From Cyclobacteriaceae bacterium (lineage in GTDB: Bacteria; Bacteroidota; Bacteroidia; Cytophagales; Cyclobacteriaceae), in contig JANQKF010000019.1 in NCBI GenBank assembly GCA_028281285.1, forward strand, positions 297,928-361,927: a stretch of 64,000 bases of DNA, read 5' to 3'. Positions 8,573-20,600 of the stretch are shown here, in pieces; the first letter of the stretch is position 1, and the number at the start of each line of letters is the position of its first letter. The position numbers were made by a program, and so were the translations under genes. Under the pieces are notes generated by a model, which did not search any database, was not told where the DNA came from, and saw only the letters and a list, made by a program, of their open reading frames with translations.

Positions 8573-11449
8573 TTAGTTGAACCTATAGCCAAAGCTTAAA
8601 CTAAAGGTTCTTCCCGGAGCCAAAGAGTTAAATATTTGATTGGATGAACCAAAGGACTCAAATTCCATTTCTCTTTTTGAATCAAGGATATTACTGATTT
8701 TAAGGCCCAGAGTCATTTTTCCATCTTCACCAAAACCTTTGGACATGTTAAAATTCAAGCTGTGGAACGGAACTGTATAGACATCAGGTCGGTCGGCAAT
8801 ACCCACAAATTGCAAGGTTCTACCCTGTACATTATAGTATAGACCTGCATTGATGAAGTTATCAAACCCTTGATAAGCCAACCCGGTGTTGATAATATAT
8901 GGGGCCTGACCTGCCATATCTCGAGTATCACTCACGGTTTCACCATCACGTGCGTTGTCAATTCTTGACTGACGCTCAGTTGGGTTCATATCGATTTTAG
9001 AATCAATAATGGTGACATTCGCATTGAAATCAATTTCTTTCAATCCATCACCCATAAATCCAAGATTCTTTCTTAATTCAATTTCCGCTCCAAATATTCG
9101 GCCATCCCCCACGTTTCTTGGCTGGAAGTTATTGGCTGCCTGCACGTATTGAACAACTTCAATCGGGTTCTTGAATGACTTGAAGAAGGCACTCACCGAG
9201 AAAGTCTGGCCCCCGGGCTGGAAGGTTTCGTAACGAAGGTCGAAATTACTGATGTTGGTTGATTGCAAATTACCATCCCAGATTACTTCTCCTGTACTTA
9301 CGTCAACATCCCTGAACAGACCACCAATGAACGTACGACCGGTCAGTGGATCAAGAATGTTCGCAAATGAGGCTTCCTTGAATGAAGGTCTGGCAATCGT
9401 ACTGGAGTAAGAAAGTCGGATATTCTGATCTTCTACCACATTATAGATGAAGTTGATAGAAGGGAAGATATCCAAATCATCTAGCACCTTTTCGTTGTCG
9501 AAAACGAATTCCTGGTTTTGATCAGTACCTGTATATTTCTGAACGAATTGCTCTGCGCGTACACCGATGACCGCTTTGATTTTGTCCGTGGCCTCAAACT
9601 CAGTGGATATATAACCAGCCATCACGTTCGAATTTGCCTCGTATAGGTTGGTATTCACTGGAATGAACGAAGGAGACCAGGAGATACCTCCAAAATTCTC
9701 TCTAGACCAAAGATTTTCTTCATTCAGAAATTCATCAGGATCGCCTGTGATTTGGGTCTGGTTTACGCTAAACTGAAAGTTCTGAATATCAAAATTTCTG
9801 TTTTTGTATGTATGTGCCAAACCGAATCGCAGCTTGGCTTCCTTGTTGTTCTTTTTGATATTTCGGATGACATCGATTTTACTGGAGATGTTGTTTTCCT
9901 CCAGGGTTCTCCAAATTCGTTGAGGTAGTCCGGATTCGGTACCTGCACTGAACCCACCACCGTCAGTTCTGAATCGTGTAAATCGGATATCTGGATCTTC
10001 GATGGATGACCTTGTTGGGGATACTTTCCATTCCACTTCCCATGCGCCTTGGTTTAAGAAGTGGGTACCAGCTAAAAGGATATTGGTAAGGGCTCTTTGG
10101 TTGTATTCAAGGTTATGCTGGATAGCTTCGAAATTAGAACCCTGATTCGTTTGGTTATAATTAAAGATACCTGCCTTCGATTCACCGTTCTGTAAATGAA
10201 TGATATTTAGCTTATACTTTGCTTGATCTGATTTGAGCGCCACGCCACCCATCAAGCCTATCAGGACATTATTGGTACCATAGTCTCCTCGTTGGATTTC
10301 TCTTCTGTCTAGCTCGAGTATATCACTGGTATTTCCTTTCCCATATCTACCAAATTCTGCACCCTCGTAGTAGTCAATGTTATTCTTATACGAAACAGAA
10401 AAATTATATCCCAAGGTTTTGTTTCCCAGCTCAGTCTGATTTCCAGCACTGTAGCCCAGGCTGAAATTCATAAAGCTGTTATCGCGCATGGCTGCGAGGT
10501 TCTTGTTAAAGTTCCCTAAGATGCTGGTATATTCGGCAGCCGCGGCAGGGTCAAGGAAGGCATCGGTCAAAAATGGGATATCTGTTCTTCCTCCTGTGGG
10601 AATATCCCTCAAACCATTGTCAAATCCGAGAAAATCGGTACCACTGCCTTCATAAGTCAGGTAGTTGCTATTGAAATGCATGGCTGGGTTAAAACCTAAT
10701 CCTGCGGAGAACGAGGACATTTTTTCATCCGGGAATTCCTTGGTTTCCAGGTTCACGATGCCCCCTGTGAAGTCGGCTCCGAGTTCTGGAGTAAATGATT
10801 TGATCACCACAATATTATCAAGGACATTAGTAGGGAAGAGATCCATCTGCAAAGTATTCCTGTCAGGATCAAGTCCGGGGATGTCCATACCATTCAAAAT
10901 GGATTTCGTATATCGATCGCCAAGCCCTCGAACATAGACGTACTTCCCGCCTTCAACAGATACTCCCGGTACACGTTGAGAAGCTGCAGCTGCATCACCA
11001 TCTCCTATTTTCTTAAAGTTTGAAGAGGAGATACCATCAATCAGGTATGTCGATTTCTTTTTTACATTTAGCAGAGCCGCCTCTGTTACTTTCAGGACTT
11101 CAGCGGCAACGACCACAACATCCAATTCGGTAAAGGCTTCTTCCATGGTAATGTTATCAAGCACGTTCGCCTCTCCTGCGGATACAGTAACATCACTAAT
11201 CTCTACCGTTTGGAAGGATACGAAAGTTGCCTGAACAGTATAAGTTCCGGGAGCCACTGTAATTTGAAATTTACCGTCAAAGTCACTAATTGTTCCGTTG
11301 GTAGTTCCTTTGATTATTACCTGAACACCATACATTGGTTGTCCGTCCGGATCATACACTGTTCCTCGGATAAACCCTTGTTCCTGCGCTTTTAACATAC
11401 CGGCTAGTCCCATAATCATGAAGCATGCCAGTAAAACTGTTCTTTTCAT
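8573..11449 (-). CDS. TonB-dependent outer-membrane receptor with carboxypeptidase-regulatory-like domain
   Basis: About 958 residues. A TTG at 11464 would extend the frame, but ATG 11449 is preferred because it opens a standard signal peptide (MKRTVLLACFMIMGLAG, cleavage near KAQ). It has a carboxypeptidase-D-like domain (about 25-110: IRGTVYDPDGQPMYGVQVII) and a plug with RVPGVSVEGGKYVYVRGLGDRYTKS and GMDIPGLDPDRN. A long barrel follows and ends in LSFGYRFN. No STN domain is present, so it is not a Fec-type signalling receptor. The gene upstream encodes a surface lipoprotein, so the two probably form a receptor/lipoprotein pair, although the lipoprotein is not SusD-like. The substrate is unknown. 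Confidence 0.92.
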   Translation of the reverse strand: MKRTVLLACFMIMGLAGMLKAQEQGFIRGTVYDPDGQPMYGVQVIIKGTTNGTISDFDGKFQITVAPGTYTVQATFVSFQTVEISDVTVSAGEANVLDNITMEEAFTELDVVVVAAEVLKVTEAALLNVKKKSTYLIDGISSSNFKKIGDGDAAAASQRVPGVSVEGGKYVYVRGLGDRYTKSILNGMDIPGLDPDRNTLQMDLFPTNVLDNIVVIKSFTPELGADFTGGIVNLETKEFPDEKMSSFSAGLGFNPAMHFNSNYLTYEGSGTDFLGFDNGLRDIPTGGRTDIPFLTDAFLDPAAAAEYTSILGNFNKNLAAMRDNSFMNFSLGYSAGNQTELGNKTLGYNFSVSYKNNIDYYEGAEFGRYGKGNTSDILELDRREIQRGDYGTNNVLIGLMGGVALKSDQAKYKLNIIHLQNGESKAGIFNYNQTNQGSNFEAIQHNLEYNQRALTNILLAGTHFLNQGAWEVEWKVSPTRSSIEDPDIRFTRFRTDGGGFSAGTESGLPQRIWRTLEENNISSKIDVIRNIKKNNKEAKLRFGLAHTYKNRNFDIQNFQFSVNQTQITGDPDEFLNEENLWSRENFGGISWSPSFIPVNTNLYEANSNVMAGYISTEFEATDKIKAVIGVRAEQFVQKYTGTDQNQEFVFDNEKVLDDLDIFPSINFIYNVVEDQNIRLSYSSTIARPSFKEASFANILDPLTGRTFIGGLFRDVDVSTGEVIWDGNLQSTNISNFDLRYETFQPGGQTFSVSAFFKSFKNPIEVVQYVQAANNFQPRNVGDGRIFGAEIELRKNLGFMGDGLKEIDFNANVTIIDSKIDMNPTERQSRIDNARDGETVSDTRDMAGQAPYIINTGLAYQGFDNFINAGLYYNVQGRTLQFVGIADRPDVYTVPFHSLNFNMSKGFGEDGKMTLGLKISNILDSKREMEFESFGSSNQIFNSLAPGRTFSLSFGYRFN

Positions 11450-11488
11450 AGTCTTGTCGATCAAAATAATCTGTGGCTATTCATTAAT

Positions 11489-11519
11489 AAAGGGTGCTAC
11501 GCCACCGATAGCACCCTTT
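11489..11519 (-). terminator. Hairpin between the lipoprotein and TonB receptor genes
   Basis: The stem AAAGGGTGCTA / TAGCACCCTTT has an 11-bp perfect match and a 9-base loop, 27 bp after the lipoprotein stop. On the minus strand the tail is TTTATTAATG, too poor in T for a strong terminator. Partial attenuation or mRNA stabilisation between the two genes is plausible. Confidence 0.55.
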
Positions 11520-11545
11520 GAAACCTTTATATTTTATTGTTCTTT

Positions 11546-13099
11546 CTAAAAGTCATCTAGTTCACCTGCAACATCTGCCCATGTCCAAGTTGCAAAGGCA
11601 GATTTATCAGCTCCCACAGTTGGAGTAGTCACTACTTCAACTGAAGAAGGAAGCGGCATCTGAGTGAAAATATCAAGTGCAGTTTCTCCGTCACCAGTTT
11701 TCTCAAGTACAATATCTGGAATGGTCAAATTACCTTCTGTTAAGTGAGAAACATTGAACTGAAGATTGGTCAATGTGATTTCACCTTGTAGGTAGTTGTT
11801 AGCCACTCCATTGTTATCCAATTCAAAATCCGATCCTTCAGAGAAATTGAAGAAGTAGATATTATTCAAAGTACACTTGGCATCAGATCTCAAGTCAGCA
11901 TATTCTCCTCGATCGCTTACGCCAGCTCCTTTACCTTTGATTGATCCGTTTTGAAGAGTGTACGCACCATCAGCACTGCCTTCAGGTCCGTCAAGCTCCA
12001 TGCCGTGGTCTGAGTTGCTTCCAAGGATACCGATGAAGTTGTCGATAGTTCCAGTATAAGCCTGATCACAGTCGAAAGAGTCATCACCAGAGTTCCAAAC
12101 CAAAATGTTAGACACATCAACTGATCCACCAAAAGGCTCGATTCCGTCATCCTGGTTACCGATAATCTCTACATACTCGATAGTAGTTCCTGACCCAACT
12201 CCTCCAAGAGTTAAACCATTGATCTCGTTACCATCTCCAATGTTAGTACCTCCGTGACGGATAGATACGTATCTGATTGAACCAGAATTGTCTTCGTTGT
12301 TGGTTCCTCCATATAAACCGTTAGTATCTGAAGGAGGAATACCTTCAATTTGAACGGCTTCAGCATCGGCAGAGATAGGTGCTCTTCCAAGAACGATCAA
12401 GCCACCCCAAAGACCTTGAACTGTAGGTTCCAGGTTTGGACTGGCAATTTGTCCGGGAGCAATTTCGTCAGCTACAGAAGTAAAGATGATTGGAGAAGCA
12501 GCTGTTCCCTGGGCCATCAACATACCGCCTCTGGCTACTACAAGTGCAGTTGAATTCGCCTCTTGCCCAGCTCCGCCTTTCACCACAACACCAGGTTCGA
12601 TGGTCAAGGTTGCACCGTCAAGAACAAAGATCCTGCCTCTAAGGATATAAGTGTTACCGGTAGACCAAGTGGTATTGCCACTGATGTTTTCTGTAACATC
12701 GAAGACCGTAATCTCTTCTTCAATAGTAACAACCGCTGTAGCGTCATCAGTTTGTCCTTCAGAATCAGTTACTTCTAATACAACAGAACCGGCACCAGCA
12801 GTGGTTGGAGTGAATGTCACAACAATATTGCCATTGGTATCTCCGGCTGTCAAATCAGTAGTAACCGCTGCCGTACCGCCCGTGGCTGTTACAACACGGC
12901 TGGAAGCAAAACCTCCAGGGACAGAAGCTGTGAAAGTTAATTGAACAGGGGTATCCAAATCTGTCGTTGCCGCGGCAGGGGCAGTAACAGTCGGTGCATT
13001 CGGTGTCGGAGTTGGATCGTCATCACTACAAGACGAAACAACCACTACCATAGCCAAAGCGCAGAAAAGGCTAAGTAGGTGTTTAACAGAATTTTTCAT
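11546..13099 (-). CDS. Surface lipoprotein with Ig-like N-terminus and beta-helix-like body, unknown function
   Basis: 517 residues. A lipoprotein signal peptide ends VVVVSSC with the lipidated Cys at residue 24. It is followed by SDDD, the acidic pattern known in Bacteroidota as a lipoprotein export signal to the cell surface. Residues about 35-125 form an Ig-like domain (VTAPAAATTDLDTPVQLTF). The rest has short beta repeats rich in G, N and D (ATLTIEPGVVVKGGAGQEA, then IEYVEIIGNQDDGIEPFGG and ILVWNSGDDSFDCDQ), which looks like a right-handed parallel beta-helix. It lies directly upstream of a TonB receptor gene. Binding or presenting a substrate to that receptor is an inference; no catalytic motif is clear. 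Confidence 0.8.
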   Translation of the reverse strand: MKNSVKHLLSLFCALAMVVVVSSCSDDDPTPTPNAPTVTAPAAATTDLDTPVQLTFTASVPGGFASSRVVTATGGTAAVTTDLTAGDTNGNIVVTFTPTTAGAGSVVLEVTDSEGQTDDATAVVTIEEEITVFDVTENISGNTTWSTGNTYILRGRIFVLDGATLTIEPGVVVKGGAGQEANSTALVVARGGMLMAQGTAASPIIFTSVADEIAPGQIASPNLEPTVQGLWGGLIVLGRAPISADAEAVQIEGIPPSDTNGLYGGTNNEDNSGSIRYVSIRHGGTNIGDGNEINGLTLGGVGSGTTIEYVEIIGNQDDGIEPFGGSVDVSNILVWNSGDDSFDCDQAYTGTIDNFIGILGSNSDHGMELDGPEGSADGAYTLQNGSIKGKGAGVSDRGEYADLRSDAKCTLNNIYFFNFSEGSDFELDNNGVANNYLQGEITLTNLQFNVSHLTEGNLTIPDIVLEKTGDGETALDIFTQMPLPSSVEVVTTPTVGADKSAFATWTWADVAGELDDF

Positions 13100-13237
13100 G
13101 TGTTTGATTAGGTTTTAAATTTTGACCCAAAACAACATGATTCACCTTAGAAATCGTTTAACCATTTGTTAAGAATGGTTGTCATTTGATTTACTAATCT
13201 GTTACCTGTATTACCCGTATGTTAAGAAGAATTCCGA

Positions 13238-14236
13238 CTAATGATTTATCGGAATTTTGCTTAGGAGCTTTTCAATAATCTGTTCAGTGGTTACCCCATC
13301 AGCTTCCGCTTCATAGTTAAGAATGATTCGGTGATTGAGTACATCAGAGGCAATTTCCTTAATGTCTTCAGGGAGCACATAGTCTCTGTGATTGAAATAA
13401 GCGATTGCTTTAGCAGCGAGGTTCAGGTTGATACTTGCCCTCGGAGAGGCACCGAATTGAATATAATAGGCCTCCTCATCCAACCCAAAGCTTTTTGGGT
13501 TTCTGGTGGCGAATACCAATTCGATGATATATCGCTCCAATGATTCGGATATCGACACTTGATTTACCTCATCGCGAATATTGAAGATGTCTTCTTTAGA
13601 GATTAGCTTTTCAAGAGAAGGACTGAATTTCATATCAGACATACGTCTCATTACTTCAAGCTCTTCGTCTTTGCTTGGATAATTCACTTTTACCTTAAGC
13701 ATGAAACGGTCAATTTGTGCTTCTGGCAACCCATAGGTTCCTTCCTGTTCCACAGGGTTCTGAGTTGCGAGCACCAGGAACGGCCGGTCAAGCTTATAGC
13801 TCTCTTCACCGATCGTCACAGTCTTTTCCTGCATGGCTTCAAGAAGTGCAGATTGTACCTTCGCAGGTGCACGGTTGATTTCATCGGCTAATACCACGTT
13901 GGCAAAAATAGGTCCCTTTTTTACCTCAAATTCTCCCTTCTTTTGGTTGTAGATCATCGTACCGATCAGGTCGGCAGGTAAGAGGTCAGGAGTGAATTGG
14001 ATTCGTTGAAAATCGAGATGGAGTACATCCGCCAGTGTATTGACGGTTAAGGTCTTGGCAATTCCGGGAACTCCCTCTAACAGAATATGCCCGTTGGTGA
14101 AAAGCCCAATCATCAAGCGGTTCACCATATATTCCTGGCCCACAACAATTTTTCCCACCTCTCCGGCTACTTTGTTGATCTTATCCTGATGTTCTTTTCT
14201 TAAGTCGTTATCAACGACCGGTTCCATTTCCTCCAT
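13238..14236 (-). CDS. MoxR-family AAA+ ATPase
   Basis: 332 residues, full length. Walker A is GVPGIAKT, Walker B is VVLADEINRAPAK, sensor 1 is LATQNPVEQEGTYGLPEAQ with the arginine-rich QIDRFMLK, and the C-terminal lid holds GASPRASINL. MoxR ATPases act as chaperone-like remodelers, usually with vWA and DUF58 partners in metal-cofactor or envelope-stress modules. No DUF58 or vWA gene adjoins this copy: downstream on the same strand is the surface lipoprotein 138 bp away, and upstream is a 451-bp spacer. Its client is therefore unknown. Confidence 0.95.
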   Translation of the reverse strand: MEEMEPVVDNDLRKEHQDKINKVAGEVGKIVVGQEYMVNRLMIGLFTNGHILLEGVPGIAKTLTVNTLADVLHLDFQRIQFTPDLLPADLIGTMIYNQKKGEFEVKKGPIFANVVLADEINRAPAKVQSALLEAMQEKTVTIGEESYKLDRPFLVLATQNPVEQEGTYGLPEAQIDRFMLKVKVNYPSKDEELEVMRRMSDMKFSPSLEKLISKEDIFNIRDEVNQVSISESLERYIIELVFATRNPKSFGLDEEAYYIQFGASPRASINLNLAAKAIAYFNHRDYVLPEDIKEIASDVLNHRIILNYEAEADGVTTEQIIEKLLSKIPINH

Positions 14237-14687
14237 GGTCTCTCGTTTTCAGCGCGCTAAAATAAATATTTTGCTCAAATACTAGGTATAATACTTTGTC
14301 AGCACAATTATGTTTCGCTCAAGCGGTAGCTTGATCGCGCAATATCCCATTTTTCAACCAGAGGAGTGAGTCTTGATCGTCAGATTTAACAAAACTTAAC
14401 GTTGGAAAAATTTTCGAATTTTTTTTGATTCTTTTCCCCGATCTATTAAACGATGCCTTTTCAAAATTCTATTTTTTATACACCCCTAGAATTGCAGATC
14501 ACAGAAAGCATCTTCGAGCTCATATTGGAATAATTCAAAAAAGTCACGTTTGCCCGACATGGATGTCTACCAAATGTCATCTGAAATAGGATTTTTTGAT
14601 GATTTTCGCCTCTTGACAATCATAAAAAGAACATGTATTTATGATGGCTAATCTCCCAAAACAGCTGATATACAAACATGTAAAGAA
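14237..14687. other. 451-bp spacer between divergent moxR-like and adhesin genes
   Basis: AT-rich, with no credible gene. Both flanking genes point outward, so it must carry two promoters. A candidate for the adhesin side is listed separately; I found no convincing match for the moxR side. Confidence 0.7.
14613..14643 (+). promoter_or_regulatory. Candidate promoter for the SprB-repeat adhesin operon
   Basis: TTG at 14613-14615 and TATTTATG at 14636-14643 are separated by 20 bp. The -7 element matches seven of eight consensus bases (TAnnTTTG). The predicted leader to the ATG at 14688 would be about 38 nt. Confidence 0.4.
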
Positions 14688-17600
14688 ATGCCGTTCGGAC
14701 TCAACAAAAAGTATAATATTAAAATAATTATATTTTTTGTCACCCTTATGTCCTTGCATTTCCAAGCTCATTCTTGGGATTCAGAGGCCGGGCCTGTGAT
14801 CGCTTCGGTGAATATCAATAGTTGCGTTGGCTCCATTACGATTAGTGTTACCTCGGGTTTGGCTCCTTATACCTATGTATGGGAAAATAGTGGTGGCACA
14901 ATTTTACCCTCTACCACTTTTGTTGCAGATAATTTGACTGCTGACAATTATACTGTGACTGTGACCGATGTAAACGGAGATTTTGTAAAAGCGACCTATA
15001 CTGTAACCAATCCTCCGGACCTTGTGGGAACAGTAGTCGTCAATGACGTGACTTGTCGTGGAGATTCTGATGCACAGGTAGTCGTCACTATGGGGAATGG
15101 TAATCCGGGTTATGACTGGGTACTCGAAAATAGTGGAGGTGCTCAGGTTGCCACGGGTGGTATTGCATTTCCAAATAACATCATCACCATCGGAGGGCTT
15201 GGAGTGGACAGCTATACGTTGCAAGTTACCGATCAGGATGGCTGTACAGGGGAGATCAATTTTGTAGTCACTCAGCCAGCGAACTTTTTAGGTGTGAGTT
15301 TGATCGATCAGGATCATGCCACTTGCAGCAACCTTGCGAACGGAAGATTAGAAGTTGTTGGCACCGGAGGTTGGGGCGGATATACCTATCAGTGGTATGA
15401 AGCTGGAACTGCAAATTTTTTGGGCAATAATGCAGTACTTTCCGGACTATTACCCGGAGATTATCAGGTTTTCGTTACTGATGCCAATGGCTGTGTCGTT
15501 AATGACACTTATACAATTAATTCTCCCGACCCAATAGTGGCCACGGCAGTGATTGGGGATGCTTCCTGTAATGGTAATTCAGATGGCAATATTGACGTAA
15601 CAGTGACGGGAGGAAATGGTGGATATACTTATAGCTGGAGCAATGGAGAAACGACAGAGGATATTTCCGGACTAGCAGCCGGCACCTACACCTTAACGAT
15701 CACAGATGCCCTCGGATGTGTTTTGGTAGAGCCATTCACCGTAGCTGAACCAGCTGTTTTGACTATCAACGAAAGTATTACAGATGTTGATTGCCATGGA
15801 GACAACACTGGTCGAATCAACAGTAATGTTTCCGGGGGAACTGCTCCCTATTCCTATTTATGGTCCACGGGACATACAGGGAGAAACCTTAGAAACCGTG
15901 TCGCGGGCACCTATTCCCTTACTGTAACAGATGCCAATGGATGTATAACCAATGAAGTCTTCACCATTACCGAACCTGCAGCTGCCCTCTCTGTCCAAAG
16001 TGTGCTGTCGAATGAACCATCATGTTTTGGATCTGCAGATGGAAGTTTGTCGGTAATCATGACCGGAGGTACTGCACCTTACAGCTATAGCTGGTCAAAT
16101 GGCAGCACGAGTAATTCGACAGGTGCGATTACTTCAGGGAGTTATACGGTGACAGTTACTGATGCCAATGGATGTATTTTGGTAGAAAACTATTTACTCA
16201 ATGATCCAATCAAGATTGCGGTTTCACCTACATTGAGTCCTCCCACTTGTAATGGAGGAAGTGATGGAAGTATAACAGTAGTTGCTACCAACGGGAATGC
16301 ACCATATACCTACAACTGGAATACAGGGGATGTTGGTGGAACTGTCAATGGCTTGGTTGCAGGAAATTATCAGGTCACCGTGACTGATGCCAGCGGATGT
16401 TCTGTCGTTGAGGACATTACACTGGGTGAACCGGTTGCGATTACCGGCAATGCCCTGGTCAATGACATTAGTTGTAACGGACTTACTGACGGAAGTATCT
16501 TTTTGACCACTTCGGGAGGAACCGCACCCTACACTTATTCGTGGAGCACAGGAGCAACTACTGCGAATATTTCCGGATTGTCCGCAGGGGCTTATACTGT
16601 GACTATAACTGACTTCAATGGATGTTCAGAAATAGAAGTACACACAGTAGTCGAACCAGCACCCATCCAGGTAACTTATACGCAGATTGATGTATTATGT
16701 ACTGGAAATTCCACCGGATCCATTGATCTTACACCTAGTGGTGGCACAGCGCCTTATACATTCCTTTGGTCAACCGGAGCCACGACAGAGGATGTTCACA
16801 CCTTAACGGCCGGTAACTATTCTGTTACTGTAAAGGATGCTTCCAACTGTTCGGTAGGCCTGAACATTACGATTACAGAACCTGCTGCTGCATTGTCGAC
16901 CACCGGGACAATGTCTCATGTTACTTGTAACGGTTCTACCAATGGAAGCATTGACTTGTCAGTTTTGGGAGGAGTTGGCCCCTATACTTATTCCTGGAAC
17001 ACAGGGGCTACCTCTCAAGACCTAATCAATATAGCCGCTGGTAATTATTCTGTTCAGGTAACTGATGCAAATGGCTGTATTGCTGTGGAGGCGTTCACTA
17101 TAACCGAACCAACACCAATTGCTGTCGCATCAGTTGTCAACCAAGTAAGTTGTAATGGAGCAGATGATGCTGAGATTGCAATAACGACTTCCGGAGGTGT
17201 AGCTCCGTACTCATTTTCCTGGTCAGACGGGCCAACTTCAGAGGACCGTTCCGGACTTTCTCCGGGCAACTATGCCCTTACCATAACAGATGCCAATGGA
17301 TGTATCAAAGTCGAGAATTTTGTTATAACCGAACCGGATCCTTTAGGGCTTTCAAATGTAGCTCAAAGCGTCAATTGTTATGGGGAATCAACAGGTGAGA
17401 TCAATCTCACCGTTACAGGTGGTACGGCTCCGTATACATTTAATTGGTCAAACGGTTCTTTAACGGAAGATCTGACTAATATATCTGCGGGTACGTATTC
17501 CGTGGTGGTAACCGATGCCAATGGTTGTACAATTGGAGATACAATAACCATCACTGAGCCTTCGAGTGCATTGAGCATGACTTCCAATGTTCAGCAGATT

Positions 17601-20600
17601 GTGTGTAGTGGAAATGCGGATGGATTCATCAATCTTACTGTTTCCGGAGGATCTGCTCCATACACTTACAATTGGTCTCATGGAAGCACCTCAGAAGACC
17701 TTTCGAACCTGTCTGCAGGAACTTATACAGTGACTGTCACCGACAATCTCGGCTGCCAGCTCATTGAGGCCTTCACCATTACTGACCCTCCGATTTTGAG
17801 TGCTGCCGGTATTGCTCAGGACGTCACCTGCTTTGGGGACAACGATGGCACAATTGATTTGACGGTATCGGGTGGTGAGGCCCCATACACATTTGTTTGG
17901 AGCCATGGGGCAGTTACGGAAGACATTTCCGGCTTGGGGCCTGGTGCATATTCTGTACAGATCACAGATGCCAGAGGCTGCAGTATTAATGAGGCATTCA
18001 ATATTACAGAGCCAGCCTTGCTCTCCATGTCCTATTCTAAAACCGATGTACTGTGCTTCGGAGGTGCTAATGGGAGTATTGAAGTGACTACCACCGGAGG
18101 TACTGCTCCCTATTTCTACACTTGGTCGAATGGTGCAGCCAACGAGGATATTGCGGATCTGGTAGCTGGTGATTATACACTGATCATTACAGATGCCAAT
18201 GGGTGTTCGATTAACGAAACCATCACCATTGCCGAACCAATCGCTGCTCTTTCTGTGAGCGGACATATCACTAATGAATCCTGTGCCGGCTTCAACAATG
18301 GTATAGTGGACATCACTGTTTCTGGCGGCACCGCTCCTTATACTTATTCATGGAACACTGGCGACACTTCTCAAGACATTGGTGGATTGGCACCCGGAGT
18401 TTACGAGGTGTCGATAACTGACGCAAATGGATGTATGATTATAGAGAGTTATACGGTAAGTGGCCCTCAACCTTTAACTCTCTCAGGAGTTGGTACCAAT
18501 CTGACATGCTACCAATCAACCGATGGTGTCATTGACATCACGGTAGCTGGAGGTACCGCTCCTTATTCTTTTAGCTGGACCAATGGTGCTTCTACGGAAG
18601 ATTTGAGTGGTTTGGCGATTGGCACGTACTCGGTCACAGTTACCGATGCAAATGGTTGTATCGTCAATGACACTTATACATTAACAGAACCTTTGCCTTT
18701 GGTGGCCAATTATGTGGTTTCAGATGTGACTTGTTTTGGAGAAGTGGACGGTTCAATTGATGTGGCAGTAACAGGCGGTACTGCACCCTATGCTTATTCT
18801 TGGTCAAATGGGTCAGTAAGTGAAGATTTAACCGATTTAGACGGAGGTACTTACGACTTGACAGTTACGGATAGTCAAGGCTGCCAAACCATAGTTTCGG
18901 TACCTGTAAGTGCTCCAAGTGCACCTCTCTCGGCAACCGCCACGATATTTGATTCATCATGCAACGGCCAACCTTCGGGTCAAATTACACTTAATGTCAC
19001 GGGCGGAACCGGGCCATTCAATTTCCTATGGAGCAATGGTTCCAATCAACAAAACCTGGTCAATGTTTTTGCCGGCACCTACTCGGTTCAAATAACAGAC
19101 AGTCAGGGCTGCTCTTTTCAAGACACCTATTCAATTGGTCAACCAGATGCAATAGAAGCAGATTTTGATGTTTTGAACAGCACATGCTTTGGAGATACTG
19201 ACGGTCGTGTGATAGTCACGGCTTCGGGAGGTTCGGCCCCATACACCTATGTATGGAGCAACGGAAGTACGAGTAAAGATCAATATAACCTTACAGGCGG
19301 CACATATAATGTCACCATCACAGATGCTAACAATTGCTCGGTTACCGAGCAAGTTGTGGTTGGAGACTCCAGAAGTCTTTCTGTAGATGTGATAAAGACG
19401 GATGTGTTGTGTAAGGGAGAGTCCAGCGCTGCCATACAGCTGGACGTCACTGGGGGTAGTGGAAGTTATACCTATTTGTGGAGCACAGGTGAGGTCACAC
19501 AGAGCATTGATGCTCTTTCCGCAGGTGTGTATGACGTGACCATCTCGGATTCAGGTGGTTGTGCCACTACTACCTCAGTGGTTATTTCAGAACCGGCATT
19601 GTCGCTATCGGTGAACCTAACCAATACTATAGATGTAGCTTGCTTTGGGGACAATTCCGGTAATGCCATAGTGAATCCTTCCGGTGGTGTTGGCCCCTAT
19701 ACTTATTTGTGGAGTACTGGAGAGAGAACGGCTGCTATTGCAAACCTGGAAGCGGGGAATTATTCAGTGGCCGTGACTGATGCGAATGGCTGTGTTGCCC
19801 AGGAAGAGTTTACCATTTCTCAGCCGACATCACCAATTGAAATTATGGTGTTCGGCAACACTGAATTGCGATGTAATGGGCAGTCAGATGGTTCCATCCA
19901 GTTGAGTGTTTCCGGTGGAAGTGGTCCGTACACCTACTTATGGAATACGGGAAGTACGGCAACTCACATAAGCAATTTAGTTGCAGGTGATTATACTGTA
20001 AGGGTCACTGACGCAAATGGTTGCGTTCAGGAAAAGATTATTGCCATTGAAGAACCTCAAGAACTTCGAATTGCCAATGTGAATATCAATCAAAGCAAAT
20101 GTTTCGATGACCGAAATGGTGCTATAGAATTAGATATCGAAGGAGGCACATTGCCATACACCTATCAATGGAGTACGGGAGCAATCACCAAGAATATAGT
20201 AGGTATCCCAGCCGGTGTTTATGCCTTGACAGTTACCGATGCAAGAGGTTGTCAGGTTCAGACTCAATATGTATTGGAAGATCCGGCTTTGTTTCAAACC
20301 AATCCTGAAGTACTGCCTATTACCTGTGTAGGCGCAAATGACGGTGTGATTACACTAAATATTGAGGGTGGTGTTGAGCCAATGAGCATACGATGGAATA
20401 CGGGCGCGTCTACTGAAACGCTAACCGGCCTTGCTCCGGGCATTTATAACGTAATTATCACAGATGGCAACGATTGTTCTATACAACAAAACTTTAATGT
20501 GATAGAACCCCTGCCGCTTACACTGGATGCCTATGTGGAAGATGCGGTCCGTTGCGGGGATCCAAGAAGCGGACGAATTAATATGATTGTTTCCGGAGGT

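Noticed and set aside
1242..13132. The 14-mer TTTTGGGTCAAAAT before the first TonB receptor (1242-1255) and, inverted, before the surface lipoprotein (13119-13132), as a shared operator.
   Set aside because: Chance alone predicts several shared 14-mers in 64 kb counting both strands, and its distance from the two start codons differs.
17691..18266. Minus-strand open frames up to about 190 codons inside the SprB-repeat gene.
   Set aside because: They are mirror frames created by repeated codon patterns; they carry the same reversed repeat unit and no start signal or domain.
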